DNA of 9,151 nt from contig JAICQI010000191.1 in NCBI GenBank assembly GCA_025937955.1, positions 1-9,151 on the forward strand, written 5' to 3'. The translations under genes and the position numbers were made by a program. Of this stretch, positions 1 through 5,131 are shown in pieces (positions within the stretch are counted from its first letter, which is position 1; each line of letters starts with the position of its first letter). The DNA is from Pyrinomonadaceae bacterium (GTDB taxonomy: Bacteria > Acidobacteriota > Blastocatellia > Pyrinomonadales > Pyrinomonadaceae). The notes below the pieces were generated by a model, which ran no database searches, was not told where the DNA came from, and worked only from the letters and a program-made list of their open reading frames with translations.

Positions 1-736
1 GAATCATTTCTCTTTCCATGACCTGCTGAGCTGCATTCATCAAACCTGCGACAATACTTGCCGGAGACACTGAGGGATGACCACGTAAAGCAACATGCAC
101 ATGGTCTGGAACAAACGAAGCCTTTATCAACGCAATTCGAAGCTCCGGCTGAATTTTGAGCCACACTTTCGCGATTCGTCGCCCCTGTGCCGACCCCATG
201 ATGCCGCGCCGCCACGTCGTGCTGAAGACCAAGTGAAACTTTGCAATCACCATCGCATGGTGTGGCGAAATCCGGCTCTCAGCTTCAGTAGTCAGGGTAT
301 ATTGATCGACAAAGATTGGCGGAAGAATGCGGTTCGAGTAGCCATGGTGCTCGGCTTGTAAACTCAAATATCGGTCGACAATCCGACTTCTGGTCTTACC
401 CGTAGTGCATGCAAAGTAACCTTTGCTCAGAAGCGGTTGCAGGTCCCATAGGTTGAGCGTCTCGCGAAGCCATTTACTGACGCGGCCTTTCAGCTTACTT
501 GCGCAGCCGGAAATCGTTTCGATAGGTTTTAGGCTGACGATGCATCGCAGATCAGTTTTATTCGTGACACACTCGAGTACACGAACGTCGTAAGGGCGAA
601 GTAAGGCGTCTAAAGTTGCACGCTCCAGTTTTGTTAAATGAGGGAAAGAGCGTCGTCGATGCGTTCGCAACGAGAAATAGACGCGGTAACAGAAAGCGAA
701 TCTGATTTCGTGAGGTTGATAAGTGTAGAGGTTCAT
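1..736 (-). CDS. REP-associated IS200-like transposase with two fused Y1/HUH domains (3' end off the window)
   Basis: The reading frame is open from an ATG at 736 to the left edge (245 residues, no stop), so the C-terminus is missing. Two Y1-transposase-like halves are visible. Half 1 (about residues 10-135) has the fold landmarks, including 'LLSKGYFACTTG' (102-113) and the helix 'DRYLSLQAEHH' (121-131) whose Tyr123 sits where the Y1 nucleophile is expected. Its HUH position reads 'TDLRC' (61-65), so both histidines are lost. Half 2 (from about 158) begins with 'KFHLVFSTTWRRG' (166-178) and keeps an intact HUH in 'PDHVHVALRG' (His212, His214); its tyrosine helix would lie beyond the edge. Known of the family: Y1 enzymes nick and join single-stranded DNA, and RAYT members act on REP palindromes. 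A REP lies about 46 bp upstream of the start codon (782-831), which fits a RAYT. No clear Shine-Dalgarno is seen. Family assignment is confident; activity is inferred. Confidence 0.82.
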   Translation of the reverse strand, partial: MNLYTYQPHEIRFAFCYRVYFSLRTHRRRSFPHLTKLERATLDALLRPYDVRVLECVTNKTDLRCIVSLKPIETISGCASKLKGRVSKWLRETLNLWDLQPLLSKGYFACTTGKTRSRIVDRYLSLQAEHHGYSNRILPPIFVDQYTLTTEAESRISPHHAMVIAKFHLVFSTTWRRGIMGSAQGRRIAKVWLKIQPELRIALIKASFVPDHVHVALRGHPSVSPASIVAGLMNAAQQVMEREMI

Positions 737-781
737 TGTGAGGTTGTTGGATTGTAAGCGCGGAAGGGGCGTGTGTCTAGC

Positions 782-831
782 GCGGTGTAGCAGCGAACGT
801 GAGAACTCCACGGGACAAGCCCGTGGCATCT
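782..831 (-). repeat. REP element A (palindrome plus about 25-bp tail)
   Basis: A perfect 7-bp stem, CCACGGG / CCCGTGG, with a 5-nt loop lies at 808-826. On the minus strand it reads AGATG, then the palindrome, then a tail containing CTCACG and GCTACAC. The same 50-bp arrangement recurs in opposite orientation at 9066-9113 with only a few differences, and the palindrome starts again at 9138. The conserved AGATG 5' of the stem resembles the short guide sequence next to REP stems that RAYT enzymes recognise (inference). It lies between the divergent transposase and methyltransferase genes. Confidence 0.88.
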
Positions 832-882
832 TTCGAGCAGGTATAGTGGACGCAAAGGACGGGTGCTGGTTAAATCATCTGC

Positions 883-1545
883 ATGTCGTCTGTCGAAGCG
901 GATTTTGATCGTTTGGCGCTACTCGATGATGAGGGGTGGACTGCCAATAATCACTATCATAGTTCCCTGCTGAAATTTGTTCCGGAGAATTGTGAGGATG
1001 CGCTCGAGATTGGGTGTGGGACGGGGGCGTTTGCGAGGGAATTGGCGAGACGCTGCAGGCGAGTGGTTGCGCTGGATATGTCGGCTGAGATGATTCGGGT
1101 CGCGCGGTCGCGATCGACGCAGTTTGATAATCTTGAGTTTCAGTTAGCCGATGCGATGACGTGGAGCTTTCCTCAATCACACTTCGATTTTATTTGTTCA
1201 ATTGCGACGCTTCATCACCTCGGGCAGCGCGAATTGTTCGTGAAGATGAGGGAGGCGCTAAAACCGGGCGGGGTTTTGGTGGTTTTGGATCTGGTCAAGT
1301 CGAACGGGCTGGTTGAACGAGTGCTGGACGTCATTGGGTTGGGCGTGAGTGGTGGGCTGAGGCTGATGCACAATGGACGACTAAAACCGCCGCCCGAAGT
1401 CCGCAAGGCGTGGGAGCAACACGGCAAACACGATCATTATTCAACTATCAATCAGATGCGCGCGTTGGCCGATGAGATCTTGCCCGGATCGAATGTGAAT
1501 AGATGTTTGTTGTGGCGCTACGCGCTAGTCTACCGAAAGCCATGA
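883..1545 (+). CDS. Class I SAM-dependent methyltransferase (type-11-like)
   Basis: A 220-residue protein with the Rossmann methyltransferase landmarks in order. Motif I is 'ALEIGCGTGAFAREL' (40-54), the SAM-ribose acidic residue is in 'VVALDMSAEMI' (61-71), an acidic turn is in 'FQLADAMTW' (86-94), motif IV-like 'FDFICSIATLHHL' is at 101-113, and 'LKPGGVLVVLDL' is at 126-137. The C-terminus 'CLLWRYALVYRKP' forms the usual last beta hairpin. The length is typical of a single-domain enzyme. The substrate cannot be read from sequence. A stop codon in frame at 871-873 leaves ATG 883 as the first ATG start; an AAAGGAC at 854-860 is too far away to be a convincing ribosome site. The TGA stop overlaps the next ATG (ATGA), so the downstream membrane protein is probably translationally coupled. 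Confidence 0.9.
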   Translation: MSSVEADFDRLALLDDEGWTANNHYHSSLLKFVPENCEDALEIGCGTGAFARELARRCRRVVALDMSAEMIRVARSRSTQFDNLEFQLADAMTWSFPQSHFDFICSIATLHHLGQRELFVKMREALKPGGVLVVLDLVKSNGLVERVLDVIGLGVSGGLRLMHNGRLKPPPEVRKAWEQHGKHDHYSTINQMRALADEILPGSNVNRCLLWRYALVYRKP

Positions 1546-1949
1546 CCAAGTTTAGTAGAGTCGCAGTGCCGGTTACTGTAATAGCTCACTTGATTGTCAA
1601 TCTGCTTCATGGCCGGGCCCACACAGAATTGGGTGTTGGGCTGACGAGTTGGCAACAATTTTACGTAATTGCAGTCATCCTGCTGGCGCCACTGATTGCA
1701 CTCCTCTTGTCGTGGACACGATATGCCCGAACCGGGCTGTGGCTCTTACTTGGCTCCATGCTCGGCTCTCTTATCTTCGGAGCCTGTTATCACTACATCA
1801 TCGTCTCCAGCGATCACGTGGCCCATCTGCCTCCGGGAGACGCACGCGGGCTGTTTCGCGCTACTGCACTGCTGCTATTAATAACGGAGGCAGCCGGTGT
1901 GGTGCTGGCGGCTATGGCACTTCGAAAACGGATTCACGAACGTGACTAA
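1542..1949 (+). CDS. Small four-helix integral membrane protein, unknown function
   Basis: The start is placed at ATG 1542 because it overlaps the methyltransferase stop as ATGA. An ATG at 1503 in the same frame would add 13 residues that lie wholly inside the methyltransferase gene. The resulting 135-residue protein has four hydrophobic segments: 'VAVPVTVIAHLIVNLL' near the N-terminus, 'FYVIAVILLAPLIALLLSW', 'GLWLLLGSMLGSLIFGACYH', and 'ATALLLLITEAAGVVLAAM'. Basic ends (MTKFSR at the N-terminus, RKRIHERD at the C-terminus) suggest both termini are cytoplasmic. Histidines occur at helix ends ('HLIVNLLHGRAH', 'CYHYIIVSSDHVAHL'), which could bind metal or haem, but this is speculation. I do not recognise a named family. 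Close coupling to the methyltransferase suggests co-expression rather than a known joint function. Confidence 0.75.
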   Translation: MTKFSRVAVPVTVIAHLIVNLLHGRAHTELGVGLTSWQQFYVIAVILLAPLIALLLSWTRYARTGLWLLLGSMLGSLIFGACYHYIIVSSDHVAHLPPGDARGLFRATALLLLITEAAGVVLAAMALRKRIHERD

Positions 1950-2236
1950 AGGTTACAGGGAAGAGTTTGCCGAGCTAACTGCTCTTGCGGAGAAGCGTCT
2001 GCTGTGTCCGGCGAGATGAACTCGAGTCGAAATTGTCGAGCCTGCAGTCGATCAAATTACCTGTGGTGATTGACAGGTCTATCGTGCTGGATCGAGAGCG
2101 TTGTGGTTTTGAGAGTTTCGGATTAACTGGCGTCAGACTAAGATGGTCCACTGCGCCTGAGGGCTGGAAAACCCTCGTGCAATGGGCAGACGAGATGATA
2201 GCCTTCCTAAGATCAGCCACGGATTCGCCCCGATGA
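1942..2236 (+). pseudogene. Small hypothetical gene split by a single +1 frameshift
   Basis: Two protein-like reading frames abut. A GTG at 1942 opens a 25-codon frame starting VTKGYREEFAELTALAEKRL and ending at TGA 2017-2019. The +1 frame is open from 1979 and from codon GAT 2015 reads DELESKLSSLQ, later 'TGVRLRWSTAPEGWKTLVQW', to TGA 2234-2236. Joined, they give about 97 residues with a natural composition: an amphipathic N-terminal helix, then a beta-rich part with Trp residues. Gene spacing supports one original gene. The GTG overlaps the membrane protein's end by 8 nt, and the final TGA overlaps the sigma-factor ATG as ATGA, the same packing as the rest of the cluster. One extra base between about 1979 and 2016 explains it. 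The alternatives are a sequencing error or +1 recoding at AGA-TGA. No family is recognised and no strong ribosome site is seen. Confidence 0.5.
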
Positions 2237-2784
2237 AGAGAGAGCGCTCTCCGACACCCGAAGAATTTGAGAAGCTGCTTGCCTGGCTTAATTCGGACCC
2301 AGAGGAAGCCGGGCGCATGTTTAATCTCGTTCACTCCCGGTTGGTCAAGGTGTTCGCCTCACGCGGCTGCGTTGATGCAGAATCTCTCGCCGACGAAGTT
2401 ACTAATCGTGTGGCAGTAAGAATTGACAAAGTGGTTACGAGCTACAGCGATCCCCTCCGCTGCTGTGTTGGATTCGTGGAGTTTGTTCACCAGGAATACC
2501 AGCGGGAGGAGCAAAAGCGACTCACCGTCATTGAGCCTGAGCATCGGCCAACGGAAGAGCTCGAAAAAGAAGATCAGTGCCTGACACAGTGCCTTGGCAA
2601 ATTGCCTGAGGCGGAGCGAAATCTCCTTGAACTCTACTTTCAGGGAGAAAAACGGGTCAGAATCAATCGCCGCAAGCAACTGGCGGTCGAATTGATGCTC
2701 ACCGCTAACGCCTTGCGACTTCGCGCCTTTAAACTGCGGAAGGAAATGCATCAATGCCTGGTAACGTGCCTTAGCCAAACTTAA
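2233..2784 (+). CDS. ECF-like RNA polymerase sigma factor
   Basis: A 183-residue protein. Residues about 24-100 look like a sigma region 2 ('LVKVFASRGCVDAESLADEV', 37-56, then 'DPLRCCVGFVEFVHQEYQRE', 73-92). Residues about 113-180 look like sigma-70 region 4 ('CLTQCLGKLPEAERNLLELY', 116-135, then a helix-turn-helix 'RKQLAVELMLTANALRLRAF', 147-166). The 'YFQGEKRVRINRRKQLA' segment, with a basic stretch before the helix-turn-helix, resembles sigma factors common in Acidobacteriota. ATG 2233 is preferred because it overlaps the preceding stop as ATGA; ATG 2182 in frame would add 17 residues read from the preceding gene in the wrong frame. Expected role: it directs RNA polymerase to a small regulon, held in check by the membrane protein encoded 60 bp downstream. 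Target promoters cannot be deduced. Confidence 0.78.
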   Translation: MKRERSPTPEEFEKLLAWLNSDPEEAGRMFNLVHSRLVKVFASRGCVDAESLADEVTNRVAVRIDKVVTSYSDPLRCCVGFVEFVHQEYQREEQKRLTVIEPEHRPTEELEKEDQCLTQCLGKLPEAERNLLELYFQGEKRVRINRRKQLAVELMLTANALRLRAFKLRKEMHQCLVTCLSQT

Positions 2785-2844
2785 TTCGGAAATAGGCAGG
2801 GATAAACGCTCATTACAGTTAGGTAGTTTGCACAGAAGAAAGCT

Positions 2845-3918
2845 ATGGCGCGGCAAAACCAACAGCAACATTCTGTTAAACGTTATCTGCTAAAACAACT
2901 TACCGTCGCTGAACAACATGACGTTGAACTGCGTCTTCTCAGTGATGATGGCTTCGCGGCGGAAGTTGAGATTGCGGAAGACGAACTAATAGACGAATAT
3001 CTTGACCAGGAGCTTTCCCGGGAAGAACGCGTACACTTCGAACAAAACTTTCTCATAACCCCTGAGCGCCACAGCAAGTTAATCACGGCGCAGGCATTTA
3101 AACGATATCTCGAAAGAATTCCTCCGGACCCGTCGCCCAGAAAGCTCAGCATATTTGAGCTTTTGCGAAACTGGTTGTTACCTCCGTCGCAGGTTTCTGG
3201 ACTAGTAGTACCTGGGCCACAAGGCAGGATGAGCGTTCTTACCTCGCCGGCCGCAATGGCTCTCACGCTTTTAGTGATTGGTATTCTGGGTGTAATTGGT
3301 TGGCGTCTGTTTATCTATCAATCCGATCTGCAAAACGGTCTGGTGGCGCTCAACGAAGCTTACCGCGAAGCGCGACCAATCGAAGCGCGAATCTCGTCGC
3401 TTGATTACGCGCCACTTGTGATCACGCGATCCGGGGAGCCACCACGAGTAAACAGTTTTGAGTTGAAGCGTGCGCAAATATTCCTGGACGAAGCCGAAAA
3501 ACAACAGGCCGACGCCGATTCAGCTCATGCCCTGGGCAAACTCTATCTTTTACAAAAAGACCACGATAAGGCGATCGAGTATCTGCAGAAGGCGGCGAAA
3601 GCTGATACGAAGAACGCACAGATCTACTCCGATCTTGGCGCCGCATATTTGGAAAAAGGCCGGGTGGGACTAGAGACAGGCAAAGGCCTCGACGATCTCG
3701 GTCGGAGTCTCGAGTATTTGAATCAGGCACTCGCAATCGAGCCCAATCTTATCGAAGCTCTTTTTAACCGCGCCCTCGTCCATCAGCACCAGGGTCGGGA
3801 TCAGGAAGCCGAGGCTGACTGGCGCACCTACCTCGAAAAAGACCCCAGTTCTAAATGGGCCGTCGAGGCTGAAGATAAACTGAAGCTGCTCGAAGACAAA
3901 AAGAATCGCAGTTCGTAA
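2845..3918 (+). CDS. Membrane-anchored TPR protein with anti-sigma-like N-terminal domain
   Basis: A 357-residue protein in three parts. Residues 9-90 are a helical, acidic cytoplasmic domain with 'YLLKQLTVAEQHDVELRLLS' (14-33) and 'EIAEDELIDEYLDQELSREE' (42-61), ending 'FEQNFLITPERHSKLITAQA' (65-84). This pattern is typical of zinc-finger-like anti-sigma domains in Acidobacteriota. A single transmembrane helix lies at about 136-158 ('MALTLLVIGILGVIGWRLFI'). Residues about 205-350 hold TPR-type helix pairs ('AHALGKLYLLQKDHDKAIEY', 227-246; 'AQIYSDLGAAYLEKG', 258-272; 'IEALFNRALVHQHQGRDQEA', 303-322), expected on the outer side of the membrane. The protein contains no cysteine, so the N-terminal domain cannot be a Cys-ligated zinc finger. 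It follows the sigma gene by 60 bp in the same direction and probably sequesters that sigma factor (inference from order and domain pattern). The ribosome site is weak (AGAAG upstream). Confidence 0.8.
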   Translation: MARQNQQQHSVKRYLLKQLTVAEQHDVELRLLSDDGFAAEVEIAEDELIDEYLDQELSREERVHFEQNFLITPERHSKLITAQAFKRYLERIPPDPSPRKLSIFELLRNWLLPPSQVSGLVVPGPQGRMSVLTSPAAMALTLLVIGILGVIGWRLFIYQSDLQNGLVALNEAYREARPIEARISSLDYAPLVITRSGEPPRVNSFELKRAQIFLDEAEKQQADADSAHALGKLYLLQKDHDKAIEYLQKAAKADTKNAQIYSDLGAAYLEKGRVGLETGKGLDDLGRSLEYLNQALAIEPNLIEALFNRALVHQHQGRDQEAEADWRTYLEKDPSSKWAVEAEDKLKLLEDKKNRSS

Positions 3919-3967
3919 AACAGCGGTGCGGTGAATCACGCAGAACGGAATGACACCACCATAATAC

Positions 3968-4414
3968 CTACGATGCTTCTCCTGCCTTCTGCTCCTTGCC
4001 GCGTATGAAGTAAAAGCGGATTGCTACCAGGCCGGCCAGGGCAGCCACACCCGTAAGCAAGTCCAGGCCAGAGATTCCGGAAACGACCATCTTGCGCGCG
4101 ATCACGAAGATGAGCACCTCGACCGCGGCGCTTGTGCGGTGAAAGAGAAAGAGCAACGCTAACTCCGCCGCGATCGCCACCAGCAGGACATTCTGAATGA
4201 CGTAGTGCAACGCGTCATACTCGCTGGGCGCCCGCCACAGTAGCGGCATATCGCGGATAATAATCACAACTATCGCAATAGCAGCGGCCACCAGGATCGT
4301 AATCGCCAGAAATGAAAGGAAGAGGTGGACCACATTACCCAGATGTCGATCCAGGAATCGTTCGGGTGCGGTCTCGCCTCCAGTTCGCGCCTGAGTTTTT
4401 TCGGGTTTCGTCAT
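3968..4414 (-). CDS. PsiE-like (phosphate-starvation-inducible family) membrane protein
   Basis: The start is set at ATG 4414 (148 residues). A longer frame back to 4618 is open but reads antisense through the DUF305 gene and its dispersed repeat. After a polar N-terminus ('MTKPEKTQARTGGETAPERF') come four hydrophobic stretches: 'HLFLSFLAITILVAAAIAIV', 'VIQNVLLVAIAAELALLFLF', 'VEVLIFVIARKMVV' and 'LLTGVAALAGLVAIRFYFI'. The layout matches the PsiE family: a long first helix, a helix ending in an acidic residue plus a charged loop, then 'V-E-V-L-I...A-R-K'. PsiE proteins are poorly understood inner-membrane proteins linked to phosphate starvation in enterobacteria; that role need not hold here. 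It converges with the TPR gene (about 50 bp apart) and diverges from the DUF305 operon, sharing a 55-bp upstream gap. No phosphate-box-like motif was seen. Confidence 0.65.
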   Translation of the reverse strand: MTKPEKTQARTGGETAPERFLDRHLGNVVHLFLSFLAITILVAAAIAIVVIIIRDMPLLWRAPSEYDALHYVIQNVLLVAIAAELALLFLFHRTSAAVEVLIFVIARKMVVSGISGLDLLTGVAALAGLVAIRFYFIRGKEQKAGEAS

Positions 4415-4469
4415 CGTTTTAGGACACCGGCTGCTTTGTGATAATGTGAACCCATAATGGTGCCCTAAT

Positions 4470-4517
4470 TTGATTTCTTCTCTGTGCAATCTCTGTGTTC
4501 TCTGTGTCTCTGTGATG
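4470..4517 (+). repeat. Dispersed 'TCTCTGTG' repeat providing a start and signal peptide
   Basis: The stretch TTCTTCTCTGTGCAATCTCT, continuing with GTGTTCTCTGTGTCTCTGTG, is an imperfect 8-10 bp tandem (CTCTGTG recurring). I recognise it as a dispersed intergenic repeat of many environmental bacterial genomes, whose opposite strand encodes HRDTENTE-like peptides. Here it sits at the 5' end of the DUF305 reading frame and encodes its hydrophobic leader. The recognition as a dispersed repeat is from memory; only one copy is in this window. Confidence 0.6.
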
Positions 4518-5123
4518 GTTTTTTCCGCACAGCAGGGTGAACCTGCGACTCCGGTGGTGGTCCAACCCGGCGCGCCGGGCCAACCCACGCGGACTCTGCC
4601 ACCTTCGACGCGGGCCACATTGCCGCCCTACTCGCCCGCGGATGTGCAGTTTATGCAACATATGATCCTGCACCATGCGCAGGCGGTTGAGATGACGTCG
4701 TTAATCGAATCACACACCCAAAACAAACAGCTTCGCTCGCTGGGCGAACGCATCAGCAGGTCGCAATCCGACGAAATAAACTTTATGAAACGTTGGTTGA
4801 CGACCAGAGGAGAACCAGCTTCGCCTGCGATGCATGAAATGCCCGGCATGGATATGTCGAGTCATCAAATGCTTATGCCCGGCATGCTCACGTCAAAGCA
4901 GGTGGACGCTTTACGAAAAGCAAAGGGCGAAGAGTTTGACGAACTGTTTCTGAAGGGGATGATTCAGCACCACAATGGCGCCTTGACCATGGTGAAAGAC
5001 TTGTTTAACTCTGCCGGCGCCGGGCAGGATGCTGAACTGTTCAATTTCGCGACTGATGTCGACAGCGGCCAACGCGCTGAGATCAAAGTGATGCAAACCA
5101 TGTTGGACCAAAAACTTAAATAG
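4470..5123 (+). CDS. Exported DUF305 protein with Met/His-rich insert
   Basis: A 217-residue protein with two DUF305 half-repeats: 'FMQHMILHHAQAVEMTSLI' (61-79) and 'ELFLKGMIQHHNGALTMVKD' (158-177). These are the His/Met motifs of this ferritin-like four-helix family, thought to bind metal. Between them, residues 121-139 form a Met/His-rich segment ('MHEMPGMDMSSHQMLMPGM') resembling copper-binding stretches. The first 20 residues are a leader ending VFSA-QQ, followed by a Pro-rich linker (22-55). The start is the TTG at 4470: an in-frame stop at 4455-4457 leaves it as the only usual start giving a leader, with a weak GGTG 7 nt upstream. The alternative ATG 4515 would remove the leader. The next gene follows after 8 bp, so the two are co-transcribed. 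A role in periplasmic metal (possibly copper) handling is inferred. Confidence 0.87.
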   Translation: MISSLCNLCVLCVSVMVFSAQQGEPATPVVVQPGAPGQPTRTLPPSTRATLPPYSPADVQFMQHMILHHAQAVEMTSLIESHTQNKQLRSLGERISRSQSDEINFMKRWLTTRGEPASPAMHEMPGMDMSSHQMLMPGMLTSKQVDALRKAKGEEFDELFLKGMIQHHNGALTMVKDLFNSAGAGQDAELFNFATDVDSGQRAEIKVMQTMLDQKLK

Positions 5124-5131
5124 GAAAAATT

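Noticed and set aside
95..361. Plus-strand 88-codon frame
   Set aside because: It lies antisense to the transposase, whose minus-strand frame is open across the whole region and carries recognisable Y1 motifs.
1503..1541. Earlier ATG for the four-helix membrane protein
   Set aside because: The 13 added residues lie wholly inside the methyltransferase gene, and the ATGA overlap at 1542 gives a standard coupled start.
2070..2098. TTGACA at 2070-2075 as a promoter for the sigma gene
   Set aside because: The hexamer at 17-bp spacing is CGAGAG, not a -10, and the site lies inside a protein-like reading frame.
3919..3967. Terminator between the convergent TPR and PsiE-like genes
   Set aside because: I found no stable GC-rich hairpin with a T-tract in this 49-bp gap.
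4436..4458. Possible extended -10 (TGTGATAAT) or CATAAT promoter before the DUF305 gene
   Set aside because: No convincing -35 at the right spacing; the position fits a promoter, but the sequence alone does not support a call.
4415..4618. N-terminal extension of the PsiE-like gene to an upstream ATG
   Set aside because: The extra 68 residues are antisense to the DUF305 gene and to the CTCTGTG repeat (TETQRTQRLHREE-type peptide), and the family starts near ATG 4414.
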